Positions 16,418 through 24,311 of a DNA stretch of 64,000 nucleotides are shown here, in pieces. Below the pieces are notes generated by a model. That model saw nothing but the letters and a program-made list of their open reading frames with translations. It made no database searches and was not told the DNA's origin. The DNA is taken from NCBI GenBank assembly GCA_045652245.1, contig JAZRTY010000022.1, forward strand, positions 28,443 to 92,442. Direction: 5' to 3'. Every line of letters starts with the position of its first letter. The first letter of the stretch is position 1. A program made the translations under genes and the position numbers. The stretch comes from SIG622 sp045652245 (GTDB lineage Bacteria > Bacillota > Clostridia > Oscillospirales > CAG-382).

Positions 16418-17284
16418 ATGTCAATGGGAAAGAACATTGCTTATTTAAGAAAGAGCAAAGGATATACACAAGAAGAGTTAGGGCAGAAGATCGGAGTGAC
16501 CAATCAAGCAGTATCAAAATGGGAGTCAGAAACTTCTATGCCTGACATCATGCTCCTTCCTCGAATTGCAAATGCACTTGATGTTACTTTGGATGATTTG
16601 TTTGCAGAACGCATCATTAAGACCTCAACACCGGGATCTAAGGTTTTCAACGAGAAAGCCGTTCATAATTTCCCGAAGGATGCACAAGCTGTAATTATTG
16701 ATTCCTTATGTCAGCAAACCAATTTGGTGAATTGCAATACTTGGGATTTTTTGAAAGCTGATCGGAACCCTTCTACGCAAAAGTACGACCAAATACGACA
16801 GCTTTATACGATGTGTTGCTTGTCTGACACGGCAGGGGCTGCATTTGTGTCTAATACTCTTACGATGATTGACTCCGATATTAAGCCAACAGATATCGGT
16901 TCAATATTTGATAAGCCTGAAGTATCCTCCGGTATTAAAAAGCTATCGGATCCAAACGTGAGACAGGTGCTTTCTCACATATGTAATGAATATTTTCAGA
17001 GCACTGCACCGTTTGACCATAAGAATCCCGAATATTTTACGATAGAAATTCGGCCGAATGAATTATCTTGTCATCTTGGAATCTCCAATGATGATATACT
17101 GGAAGCTTTAGAAAAACTGATATCCCTGCACATCGTAGAATTAGAAACAAAGGATGGTACGCGCTATCTGCTTCACAAAATCAAAGCAATCGAGGTGGCA
17201 GTAACTTTCCGGTTGATTGAAAGACTCATTCATAATGAAGCCGGCTTTGGTTGTGGCGAGTTTTTTGCACTGACACAATATTAA
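16418..17284 (+). CDS. XRE-family HTH protein with unknown C-terminal domain
   Basis: A 288-residue protein. Residues 4-60 are a clear Cro/C1-type helix-turn-helix (MGKNIAYLRKSKGYTQEELGQKIGVTNQAVSKWE, then MPDIMLLPRIANALDVTLDDLF). The remaining ~225 residues are soluble and match no family I recognise. The last part has a winged-helix-like feel (IRPNELSCHLGISNDDILEALEKLISLHIVE). The ATG at 16418 lies 8 nt after GGAGG. The gene stands alone between a terminator and a repeat patch, and its synonymous codon choice looks somewhat different from the neighbouring aro and nag genes. Acquisition by transfer is possible but unproven. Confidence 0.8.
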   Translation: MSMGKNIAYLRKSKGYTQEELGQKIGVTNQAVSKWESETSMPDIMLLPRIANALDVTLDDLFAERIIKTSTPGSKVFNEKAVHNFPKDAQAVIIDSLCQQTNLVNCNTWDFLKADRNPSTQKYDQIRQLYTMCCLSDTAGAAFVSNTLTMIDSDIKPTDIGSIFDKPEVSSGIKKLSDPNVRQVLSHICNEYFQSTAPFDHKNPEYFTIEIRPNELSCHLGISNDDILEALEKLISLHIVELETKDGTRYLLHKIKAIEVAVTFRLIERLIHNEAGFGCGEFFALTQY

Positions 17285-17373
17285 ACGTCAGTTGAGATTC
17301 GCTTCGCTTTTGTACCCACAAAAGCAGTGCTTGTCAGGAAAAGAAGACGGACTTTTGAGGCGCACTGACCAAA

Positions 17374-17409
17374 GGCTCCCTCCGGGAGGGAGCTCCCGAC
17401 GGAGTCGGG
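17374..17409. repeat. GC-rich palindromic repeat element 1
   Basis: GCTCCCTCC (17375-17383) and GGAGGGAGC (17385-17393) form a perfect 9-bp hairpin with a 1-nt centre, followed by CCCGAC-GGA-GTCGGG (17395-17409). The GC content is far above the surroundings. It resembles the REP-like palindromes scattered between genes in gut Clostridia (from general knowledge). Confidence 0.7.
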
Positions 17410-17458
17410 TGAGGGAGAGCGCGTTACGATAGAATTAGTACAAATTCAAGGTTGCGCG

Positions 17459-17508
17459 GGCTCCTTCCGTCACGGCTTCGCCGTGCCACCTTCCTCCCGG
17501 AGGAAGGC
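17459..17508. repeat. GC-rich palindromic repeat element 2
   Basis: CACGGC-TTC-GCCGTG (17471-17485) is followed by CCTTCCTCC-C-GGAGGAAGG (17489-17507). It has the same style as element 1, but in the opposite orientation, and lies 50 bp after it. Confidence 0.7.
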
Positions 17509-17575
17509 TATGCTACCGCCCGACAGTACACCTAAAAGGTGTAACACACTATACCTTGCGGGGCAAGGCGTGTGA

Positions 17576-17611
17576 AAAAGGACAGAGACGAAAAATCTCT
17601 GTCCTTTTGTA
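17576..17611. terminator. Perfect 13-bp hairpin, possible bidirectional terminator
   Basis: AAAAGGACAGAGA (17576-17588) pairs with TCTCTGTCCTTTT (17596-17608). Both flanks are A/T-rich, so it could terminate in either direction. It lies inside the repeat patch, between elements 2 and 3. Confidence 0.6.
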
Positions 17612-17612
17612 A

Positions 17613-17662
17613 TGTAGGGGCGTTCATTGAACGCCCGCGGGCGACCACTGGTCGCCCCTACA
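17613..17662. repeat. GC-rich palindromic repeat element 3 (double hairpin)
   Basis: An outer inverted repeat TGTAGGGGCG (17613-17622) / CGCCCCTACA (17653-17662) encloses two perfect 9-bp hairpins: GGGCGTTCA/TGAACGCCC (17618-17636) and GGGCGACCA/TGGTCGCCC (17639-17657). It can fold as a cruciform or three-way junction. Apart from these elements and a promoter, the 530 bp between 17285 and 17814 hold nothing gene-like. Confidence 0.7.
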
Positions 17663-17746
17663 AATTTGTTTTTTATGGTAGGTAAAACCTGCTTTATGGA
17701 AGACACCCCTTATCCTTCCTTTTGTTGTCGTTTGTGGTAAAATATC

Positions 17747-17775
17747 TTGATTTTTTCATAATTTATTGTTATAAT
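17747..17775 (+). promoter_or_regulatory. Promoter of the permease gene
   Basis: TTGATT (17747-17752), 17 bp, TATAAT (17770-17775), 39 bp before the ATG at 17815. Confidence 0.75.
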
Positions 17776-17814
17776 AGGTTGATTTTAAAGTAAAATTTCC
17801 GAAGGTGTACAGTT

Positions 17815-18939
17815 ATGAATAACATAAAAAGAATAAGAAATAAAATCTCGGTATTTTTCAGAGCCAATATCGTTATGACAATAGCGCTGATTGCGGCAAT
17901 CGTGACAGCGTTTTTTGTGCCGCCAAATAAAGAGTACCTTTCCTATTTTGATATAAAAACACTTGTGTGCCTTTTTTGCGTGCTTGCAGTTGTGTGTGCG
18001 CTTAAAAATATCAATTTTTTCTATTTACTTGCACAAAGAACGGTACAGATTTTCAAAAACGCAAGACTGTGCATACTTGCACTTGTTTACATAACCTTTA
18101 TAGGCTCAATGCTTATTGCAAATGATATGGCGCTGCTTACCTTTCTGCCACTCGGTTATTTTGTCGTAAGCAGTACAGGCAAAGAAAAATATATGGCGTT
18201 TACCTTTATTATGCAGAATATCGCGGCAAACCTGGGGGGAATGCTTACGCCCTTCGGAAACCCACAGAATTTGTATCTTTACTCAGCCTTCAGTATTCCG
18301 AACGGCGAGTTTATGATGATTATGCTTCCTCCGTTTCTGTTGTCGGTTTTTTTAATAACAGTTTGCTGTATAATTTTTGTAAAGCCCGAGCCACTCGTGC
18401 TTTGTTGTGAAAGAGTCACCTTCAACAAAAAAAGGGTAGTGCTGTATCTTGCGCTGTTTGCTCTTGCAATACTGATTGTTTTCAGAGGCATACCGTATAT
18501 TGTCGGACTTATAGTTATTCCGTCGGTGCTTATTTTTGCAGACAGAAAAGCACTGCGTATGGTGGACTATCCGTTGCTTCTTACCTTTGTTTTCTTTTTT
18601 ATTTTCTCGGGAAATATGGCAAGGATTGACGTAGTACGTGAGCTTTTCACGGCACTAATTTCAAAAAACACGTTGATTTTCAGTGTTCTTTCCTGCCAGG
18701 TAATAAGTAATGTTCCGTCGGCAATTCTTCTTTCGGAGTTTACAAGCAATTACCGTGACCTGCTTGTAGGGGTAAATATCGGTGGAACAGGAACGCTTAT
18801 CGCTTCTCTTGCAAGCCTTATAACCTTCAGGGAATATTTTGTACATAACCCGACAAAAACAAAATATTATATAGGTCTGTTTTCAGCCTTCAATTTTGCT
18901 TTTCTTATTATACTGACAGTCTTTATGAGTGTTATATAA
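17815..18939 (+). CDS. ArsB/CitM-type (SLC13-like) anion permease
   Basis: A 374-residue membrane protein with about ten hydrophobic segments. It fits the ion transporter superfamily that includes CitMHS, ArsB and NhaD. The NDMALLTFLPLGYFVV segment and the later SNVPSAILLSEFTSNY segment are the paired re-entrant signatures of this family, and GNPQNLYLYSAF resembles the first-half anion-binding loop. Length is slightly short for the family. The substrate could be a di- or tricarboxylate or another anion; given the citrate lyase genes at 59.5-64 kb a carboxylate is tempting, but the distance makes this speculation. It is monocistronic with its own promoter. Confidence 0.75.
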   Translation: MNNIKRIRNKISVFFRANIVMTIALIAAIVTAFFVPPNKEYLSYFDIKTLVCLFCVLAVVCALKNINFFYLLAQRTVQIFKNARLCILALVYITFIGSMLIANDMALLTFLPLGYFVVSSTGKEKYMAFTFIMQNIAANLGGMLTPFGNPQNLYLYSAFSIPNGEFMMIMLPPFLLSVFLITVCCIIFVKPEPLVLCCERVTFNKKRVVLYLALFALAILIVFRGIPYIVGLIVIPSVLIFADRKALRMVDYPLLLTFVFFFIFSGNMARIDVVRELFTALISKNTLIFSVLSCQVISNVPSAILLSEFTSNYRDLLVGVNIGGTGTLIASLASLITFREYFVHNPTKTKYYIGLFSAFNFAFLIILTVFMSVI

Positions 18940-18976
18940 AAATATAAATGAAATTTCCAAAAAGCACAAAAATGTC

Positions 18977-19005
18977 TTGAAATTTGTAAAAAAGCGTGAT
19001 AGAAT
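18977..19005 (+). promoter_or_regulatory. Promoter of the CapA-like gene
   Basis: TTGAAA (18977-18982), 17 bp, TAGAAT (19000-19005), 60 bp before the ATG at 19066. Confidence 0.65.
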
Positions 19006-19065
19006 GTGTGAGGAATTGAATTTCCGAAAAATTATAATGGTAATTACGTTGAAAGGAATAGCATT

Positions 19066-20226
19066 ATGAAAATTTTATTCGCATCTGATACCTCCTTTAA
19101 ATATGTTGACCCGAACACTTCTGACGAAGCAGTAAAGCAGCAGATGTCCGAGCCTGTACAGGAGTTTGCAAAAGCAGATTTTTCGGTTGTGAATCTTGAA
19201 AATATTTTTGGTGACATTGAAAAATGCACTCCGATTCCTAAAAGTGGTCCCAACCTCATTTCAGACGAGAGCTTTATCCGTTACATAGATGCGCTGAATC
19301 CTACAGTTGTAGGACTTGCCAATAATCATTCAAAGGATTACGGCGAGGAAGCACTTTTCGGAACAATGGATATTCTCCATGCACACGGTTATACAACTAT
19401 CGGCGCAGGTAAGAATATTGAGGAAGCATACAAGAGTGCTGTTCTTGAAAAGGACGGCGAAAAGGTGGCAATTATTGCTGTTTGTGAAAACGAATTCGGT
19501 GGAGCAAAGGAAAATGTCAGTGGTACTGCAGTATATTCCCTTGGCAGAGTAACAAAGGCAATTCTTGAAGCACGCGAAAACGGTTGCTTACCGATTATAT
19601 ATTTCCACGGCGGTAACGAGGGTAACCCATTCCCGTCACCTATGAAGGTAGAGCTTTACCGTCACTTTATAGACCTAGGTGCTGCTGCAGTAATTGCAAT
19701 GCACACTCATTGCCCTCAGGGTAACGAATATTATAAGGGCTGCCCGATAGTTTACAGTATGGGTAACTTCTTCTTTACATATCCTGCTATGGCTCAGACA
19801 AAGGCATGGTTTTACGGTTATATGTCAGTTCTTGATATAACTGCACAGGGTGTTAAGCTTTCAACAATTCCGTATTGCTTTAGTGAAGACGGCGTAAAGC
19901 TCTTGAGGGACGAGGAACTTGCACACTTTGAAAAATATATGCAGTTTATAACAGAGCCAATTTCTGATATGCAGAAAATCCGCGACCTGTTTGACGGTTG
20001 GAGCATTATTGTAGAGTACTTGGTAAAAAGACTGTGTGAAGGCTTCGGAAATATATTTGAAATGACACAGGCAGATGTAGCTCCCCGAAGAAATCTTCTT
20101 ACCTGCGAGGCGCACAACGAGGTTGTTACAAATATTCTTGCAATGCTCTATGAGGGTAACAGATACGAAAAAGCAAAAAAGACTGCTGAAAAATATACAG
20201 CATGGAGAAATCTTGAAATACAATAA
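19066..20226 (+). CDS. CapA family (PGA_cap) metallophosphatase-like protein
   Basis: A 386-residue protein of the bacterial CapA/PgsA family, which has a calcineurin-like metallophosphatase fold. Signatures are FASDTSF at the N-terminus, SVVNLENIF, LANNHSKDYG, IIYFHGGNEG, and the C-terminal HTHCPQGNEYYKG and YSMGNFFF blocks. Family members take part in poly-gamma-glutamate capsule synthesis or in other, undefined metallophosphatase functions. No signal peptide or N-terminal anchor is seen and no capB/capC homologues are nearby, so a classic capsule role is doubtful. AAAGGA precedes the ATG. Confidence 0.82.
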   Translation: MKILFASDTSFKYVDPNTSDEAVKQQMSEPVQEFAKADFSVVNLENIFGDIEKCTPIPKSGPNLISDESFIRYIDALNPTVVGLANNHSKDYGEEALFGTMDILHAHGYTTIGAGKNIEEAYKSAVLEKDGEKVAIIAVCENEFGGAKENVSGTAVYSLGRVTKAILEARENGCLPIIYFHGGNEGNPFPSPMKVELYRHFIDLGAAAVIAMHTHCPQGNEYYKGCPIVYSMGNFFFTYPAMAQTKAWFYGYMSVLDITAQGVKLSTIPYCFSEDGVKLLRDEELAHFEKYMQFITEPISDMQKIRDLFDGWSIIVEYLVKRLCEGFGNIFEMTQADVAPRRNLLTCEAHNEVVTNILAMLYEGNRYEKAKKTAEKYTAWRNLEIQ

Positions 20227-20229
20227 AAT

Positions 20230-20268
20230 GAAAAAGAAAACCACGCTCGTTGCGTGGTTTTCTTTTTC
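20230..20268. terminator. Bidirectional terminator between convergent genes
   Basis: GAAAAAGAAAACCACGC (20230-20246) pairs with GCGTGGTTTTCTTTTTC (20252-20268): a 17-bp perfect stem with A-rich and T-rich outer parts, serving the CapA-like gene on plus and uxaC on minus. Confidence 0.85.
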
Positions 20269-20279
20269 TTATGTTTAAA

Positions 20280-21692
20280 TCAGAATCCAAAATAGTTCTT
20301 TGTGTTGTAGTAGCTGATATCAGCAACAATCTTACCTGCCAGTTCAAGATCATTCGGGTATTCGCCACGTTCAATAAGACCACCTATATAGTCACAGAGA
20401 ATTCTTCTGAAATATTCGTGACGTGTGTAGGAGAGGAAGGAACGTGAGTCGGTCAGCATTCCTACAAAGTTTGCAAGCACACCTGTTGCAGCAAAGGACT
20501 TGAGCTGGTCACGCATACCCTCAAGATGGTCATTGAACCACCACGCAGAGCCATGCTGAATTCTGCTCTTTATACCCTTTTTGTTTTCCTGGAAGCAGCC
20601 GCACATGGTGTCAATAGCTGCATTCTCAATAGGATTGAGCGAATAGAAAATCATCTTCGGGATAGAGTCCTCACCCTCAAGTGCATTGAGGAATGCAAGA
20701 CCGTTTCTTATGCAGTCAAAAGATGCGATACTGTCAAAGCCTCTGTCAGGACCCTGTGCTTTGAAGTTCTTGTCGCTGTTATTTCTGATTGTGCCGTAAT
20801 GAAGCTGCATTACCCAGTCCCTCTTGTTAAATTCCCTTGCAAAGAACATAAGAAGGAATGTCTTATACTTGTCAGCTTCCTCAATTGTAACCTTTTCACC
20901 CGAAAGAGCCTTCTTGAGTATTGCATCAGCCTCGTTCTTTTCACAGGGAGAATAAACAAGATAATCAAGACCGTGGTCAGAGGTGAGACATCCGAGAGAC
21001 GCAAAGAAATCAATTCTTGCAGTATAAACAGAAAGAAGTGAATCTATATCGGTAATCTCGGTATTTTCGCTGTTTCCGAGAACCTTTATGTAATCAGCAA
21101 AACCGTCCTTATCGATATTTACACCCTTGTCGGGTCTGAATGCAGGAATAACCTTTGTTTTGAAGCTTTCATCCTTTTTGATTTCGATATGCCATTTAAG
21201 GTCATCGGCAGGGTCGTCTGTTGTGCAGATTGTTTCAACATTTGAAGAAGCGATAATCTGCTTGACGCTCATTTTTCCACTTGTGATTTTTTCGTTACAG
21301 GTGTCATATATTTCCTTGCAAGTTGCAGGCGAAAGCGGCTTTGTAATACCGAAGTAACGGGCAAGCTCTAAGTGTGTCCAATGATAAAGGGGATTTCCGA
21401 TAAGTCCCGGCATGGTTGCAGCCCACGCTTCAAACTTTTCATAATCAGAGCTGTCCTTACCTGTTATCATTTCTTCCGGATAACCACAAGCTCGTATTGC
21501 TCTCCACTTGTAATGGTCGCCGCCAAGCCAGCATTCGGTAATATTGCTGAATTCCTTATCCTTTGCAATTTCCTCGGGATTGATGTGACAATGATAGTCA
21601 ATAATCGGCAGGTCCTTTGCATAATGGTCGTAAAGATACTGTGCTGTTTTTGTTGACAGGATAAAATCCTTGCCCATAAACTTCTTTTTCAT
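20280..21692 (-). CDS. uxaC: Uronate isomerase (glucuronate/galacturonate)
   Basis: A 470-residue member of the amidohydrolase-superfamily uronate isomerases, of normal length. It interconverts glucuronate/fructuronate and galacturonate/tagaturonate. Key signatures are IIDYHCHINPEEIA (metal-binding HxH), NPLYHWTHLELARYFG, CTTDDPADDLKWH, MQLHYGTIRNN and SAWWFNDHLEGM. The start has AAAGGA upstream. It is the last gene of a minus-strand row, 30 nt after ApbE. No uxaA, uxaB or uxuA is in the window, so the rest of the pathway is encoded elsewhere. Its place behind electron-transfer genes seems fortuitous or reflects shared expression. Confidence 0.95.
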   Translation of the reverse strand: MKKKFMGKDFILSTKTAQYLYDHYAKDLPIIDYHCHINPEEIAKDKEFSNITECWLGGDHYKWRAIRACGYPEEMITGKDSSDYEKFEAWAATMPGLIGNPLYHWTHLELARYFGITKPLSPATCKEIYDTCNEKITSGKMSVKQIIASSNVETICTTDDPADDLKWHIEIKKDESFKTKVIPAFRPDKGVNIDKDGFADYIKVLGNSENTEITDIDSLLSVYTARIDFFASLGCLTSDHGLDYLVYSPCEKNEADAILKKALSGEKVTIEEADKYKTFLLMFFAREFNKRDWVMQLHYGTIRNNSDKNFKAQGPDRGFDSIASFDCIRNGLAFLNALEGEDSIPKMIFYSLNPIENAAIDTMCGCFQENKKGIKSRIQHGSAWWFNDHLEGMRDQLKSFAATGVLANFVGMLTDSRSFLSYTRHEYFRRILCDYIGGLIERGEYPNDLELAGKIVADISYYNTKNYFGF

Positions 21693-21722
21693 TGTGAAAT
21701 TCCTTTCATTTATATGTTATAT

Positions 21723-22739
21723 TTATTGTTTACTGATATAAATACAGTTGTTTTGCATACCTTTTGCGTTTTTGCCTTGTGTAAATGACTTCGAAATACC
21801 CTTTGTAGCATAAAGATTGCCGTCTTTTGTAATAAGGAGCATTTCAAAATCATATAAATCCTTTTTGTAAAACTCAATAGCTTTTTCCTTGCCCATTACA
21901 AAAAGTGCAGTTGAAAGAGCGTCGGATAAAACTCCGTCACCCGATATTACAACCGTACTTTCAAGGTCATTTTCTACAGGGAAACCTGTTTCGGGGCTGA
22001 AAATGTGATGATAACGCACTCCGTCTTTTTCAAAAAATCTCTCATACGCACCCGATACCGAAATGTAAGCATCTGAAAGAGAAATAGTACCTATGATTTC
22101 CTGTGTGGCAAAGGGGTTTTTTATTCCGATATTCCAGATTTTGCCGTTTTCGTTCTTTCCGATACAGGCAATACTGCCACCAAAGGAAATGAGCGCATTT
22201 TCGACACCCTTTGATTTAAGATTATTTATAGCCTTCTGCGAACTGTAGCCTTTTGCAATTCCGCCAAGGTCAAGTTGTACGTTTTGCGAGGTACTGATGA
22301 AATTTTCGGATGTGATTTTTTGCTTTTTTATATCGGATATTACCATTGCAAGCTCATTTTTATCGGGGATTGTCGGATTTTCACCGGTAATGTTCCAAAG
22401 TGACGAAACTTTCCCAAGAAAAGGGGAGAAAGCACCACCTGTCTTTTCAGATATGTCAAGCGCATATTCTATTAAAGAGACAGTTTCAGGTTTCGGTGTA
22501 AAATCTTCTTTTCTGTTCAGCCTTGAAATTTCACTATCCGGAATTGTCCTTGAAAGGATTTTTTCGTCAGAGTAAATTTCCTTTTCGATATCTCGCAAAA
22601 CAGATGTATCCTCACAGTCTGCCTCTGCCAGAATAAAGGTATTCATAGCAAAAAAGTTTGTTTCTTTATAGCTTTGTGTGCAGGAGGAAAAAAGGAATAC
22701 CGACAAAATCAAAAGGCTTATTAGCTTTGTAATTTTCAT
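21723..22739 (-). CDS. apbE: ApbE-type FAD:protein FMN transferase lipoprotein
   Basis: A 338-residue exported protein with a lipoprotein signal (LLILSVFLFSSC; Cys about 20). ApbE uses FAD and Mg2+ to attach FMN to a threonine of target flavoproteins. Family signatures are the FFAMNTFILAEAD start, DLGGIAKGYSSQKA, ALISFGGSIACIG and a C-terminal VSGAYERFF/HHIFSPETGFPVEN region with the active-site His. The start overlaps the preceding Gx gene by 4 nt. It belongs with the Gx transporter and the NusG_II protein; in Listeria an ApbE (FmnB) with comparable partners serves flavin-based extracellular electron transfer. No FMN-binding-domain target is seen in the window. Confidence 0.9.
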   Translation of the reverse strand: MKITKLISLLILSVFLFSSCTQSYKETNFFAMNTFILAEADCEDTSVLRDIEKEIYSDEKILSRTIPDSEISRLNRKEDFTPKPETVSLIEYALDISEKTGGAFSPFLGKVSSLWNITGENPTIPDKNELAMVISDIKKQKITSENFISTSQNVQLDLGGIAKGYSSQKAINNLKSKGVENALISFGGSIACIGKNENGKIWNIGIKNPFATQEIIGTISLSDAYISVSGAYERFFEKDGVRYHHIFSPETGFPVENDLESTVVISGDGVLSDALSTALFVMGKEKAIEFYKKDLYDFEMLLITKDGNLYATKGISKSFTQGKNAKGMQNNCIYISKQ

Positions 22740-23245
22740 TTTTTACATAATCTCCGTAATATAGGCTCTGTTTTATTCATTATAAAGCCCGTGATTCCTC
22801 CTGTTATACAGGAGAAAAACAAAAGTGGTGGTAAAATCGCAAGTGCTGCCGTACTTAAAGTCAGCACGCAGCTTGCTATTACCTGACCTGTTGCGTGAAA
22901 AAATGCAGAAAGAGCTGATATTCCGATAAAGGAAAGATACCTGTTATACAGCTTATATGTAAAAAGCAAGGAAATATAAGCTGAAAAAGTACCGACAAGA
23001 GAAATAAAGAAAGAGCTGATATTTCCGAAAGTCAAAAAGACAACCGATACCTTGAGTAAGGCTACGAGCAGGGCAGTCCTTTTTCCGACAAGAAAAAATG
23101 CCGTCATAATTGCAATATTTGCAAAGCCGAGTTTCAGACCCGGTATCGGAATAAAAGCAGTAATCGGGAGTAAGTTTTCAAGTACCGAAAGACCGATAGA
23201 CACAGACGCAAGAATTGCACATACCGTAAGAGTTCTTGTTTTCAT
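22736..23245 (-). CDS. Gx transporter family membrane protein (EetB-like)
   Basis: A 169-residue membrane protein with five to six hydrophobic segments, similar to the Gx transporter family (often labelled heptaprenyl diphosphate synthase component I). Visible features are SIGLSVLENLLPITAFIPIPGLKLGFANIAIMTAFF, the hallmark N-terminal block. Its fold is related to ECF S components, and such proteins are thought to move a flavin or quinone-related molecule. The ATG at 23245 has AAGGGAG just upstream; an open frame extends further but lacks a site. It lies between NusG_II and ApbE genes in a tight operon, as in extracellular electron transfer loci. Confidence 0.82.
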   Translation of the reverse strand: MKTRTLTVCAILASVSIGLSVLENLLPITAFIPIPGLKLGFANIAIMTAFFLVGKRTALLVALLKVSVVFLTFGNISSFFISLVGTFSAYISLLFTYKLYNRYLSFIGISALSAFFHATGQVIASCVLTLSTAALAILPPLLFFSCITGGITGFIMNKTEPILRRLCKK

Positions 23246-23258
23246 AAACACTCTCCCT

Positions 23259-23636
23259 TCAGCCAACGACCGTGTCGTAGTCAGAGTCACTGTTTTCAGC
23301 TCTCAGGATGATTTTCTTCGGCACACATACAATACTTCCGCCATTTTTCGTAACAGGCTGCATCTTCTGACAGGTCTTGTCGGGACAGTCTGTACTTTTG
23401 ATATAGACCTTTCCGTTAAGAACCGATATAACAGTACCCTCAATACCGAAGTAATCCTCGTTTTCGGAAAGTGAAAATTTGTGCACTTCTTTTCCGTCGC
23501 AAAAAAGTATGACTTTATCAAAATTTTCAGAGACAGAAAAGGTCTGACCGATAAATAAAACAGCAGACAACAGCAAAAGCACGAAACATAAAACAATATC
23601 GCCGATATACTTCTTTTCAAATTTTTTAATGTTCAT
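23259..23636 (-). CDS. NusG domain II-containing protein (EetA-like)
   Basis: A 125-residue protein with one N-terminal membrane segment (residues 12-33) and an outside NusG_II domain (about 40-125). The block VYIKSTDCPDKTCQKMQPVTKNGGSIVCVPKKI carries the conserved Cys pair and Pro-x-x-I that mark this family. Small proteins of this kind sit beside Gx transporters and ApbE, and the Listeria EetA is of this type. It is not related in function to transcription factor NusG. It overlaps the MBL gene by 11 nt and precedes the Gx gene by 13 nt. The molecular role of the domain is not known to me. Confidence 0.85.
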   Translation of the reverse strand: MNIKKFEKKYIGDIVLCFVLLLLSAVLFIGQTFSVSENFDKVILFCDGKEVHKFSLSENEDYFGIEGTVISVLNGKVYIKSTDCPDKTCQKMQPVTKNGGSIVCVPKKIILRAENSDSDYDTVVG

Positions 23637-24255
23637 TATTCAAATAGTAATTGTGAAGCTTTTCACTAAAAAGTGTTGTACTCGGTCCGTGTCCGGCATA
23701 TAGAACATAGTCCTTTTGTAATGCCGTTATTTTTAAAAGAGAGGCCTTCATCTCCTGATTATTTCCACCGGGCAAATCGGTTCTGCCGATACAACGGGCA
23801 AAAAGCGTATCACCCGTGACAATAAAATCGTCACTTATATAAAGGCAAGAACCGGGAGTGTGTCCGGGAGTACTCATAACTGTGACTGTTTCCTTGCCAA
23901 TCTGCACAGTGTCGTTATCTTCAAGAGATATAACCTCAATTTCGGGATTTACGGTATATTCAACACCTGTTGCAAGACGTGACAGATTTTTTGAAATGTC
24001 ATACAAAGAAGGCAAATCCCCTCTGTGTACATAAACAGGACAATTTGCCAAGGCGACAAGCTCGTTTACGGCACAAATGTGGTCAAAGTGCGTGTGAGTC
24101 AACAGTATCTTTTCGATTTTTAATCCCTTGTCACGTACTCTGTTATATATGCCCTCTGCGTCATTTGCGGGATCAACTACAGCACAAGAGCTGCCGCTTA
24201 CCAGAATATAACAGTTTGCTTCTCTGTTTTTAGGTAAAATAGTTATTATTTCCAT
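23626..24255 (-). CDS. MBL-fold metallo-hydrolase (GloB-like)
   Basis: A 209-residue glyoxalase II-type metallo-beta-lactamase-fold protein. The HTHFDHICAV motif supplies the metal-binding HxHxDH; further ligands appear in MSTPGHTPGSCLY, in GDTLFARCIGRTDLPGG and in YAGHGPST near the C-terminus. Members hydrolyse thioesters or related substrates in the cytoplasm; the substrate here is unknown. The ATG at 24255 follows a GGAG site that lies right beside a 14-bp hairpin. The gene is the first of the electron-transfer-like set and overlaps the NusG_II gene by 11 nt. Confidence 0.88.
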   Translation of the reverse strand: MEIITILPKNREANCYILVSGSSCAVVDPANDAEGIYNRVRDKGLKIEKILLTHTHFDHICAVNELVALANCPVYVHRGDLPSLYDISKNLSRLATGVEYTVNPEIEVISLEDNDTVQIGKETVTVMSTPGHTPGSCLYISDDFIVTGDTLFARCIGRTDLPGGNNQEMKASLLKITALQKDYVLYAGHGPSTTLFSEKLHNYYLNNEH

Positions 24256-24268
24256 TTTTCTCCAAAGA

Positions 24269-24301
24269 CTCGGTATATGTCAGGATATGACATATACCGA
24301 G
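24269..24301 (-). other. Perfect 14-bp inverted repeat between valS and the MBL gene
   Basis: CTCGGTATATGTCA (24269-24282) pairs with TGACATATACCGAG (24288-24301), loop 5 nt. In the minus-strand transcript it sits after the valS stop and 6 nt before the MBL ribosome site (24259-24262). There is no clean T-run after it, so it may be a partial terminator, an RNA-processing or stability hairpin, or a protein binding site. Confidence 0.6.
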
Positions 24302-24311
24302 CTGTTTTAAT

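Noticed and set aside
17470..17706. A 78-codon open frame on the minus strand
   Set aside because: It runs across palindromic repeat elements 2 and 3 and a terminator hairpin, has no ribosome site or promoter, and its residues simply translate the repeats.
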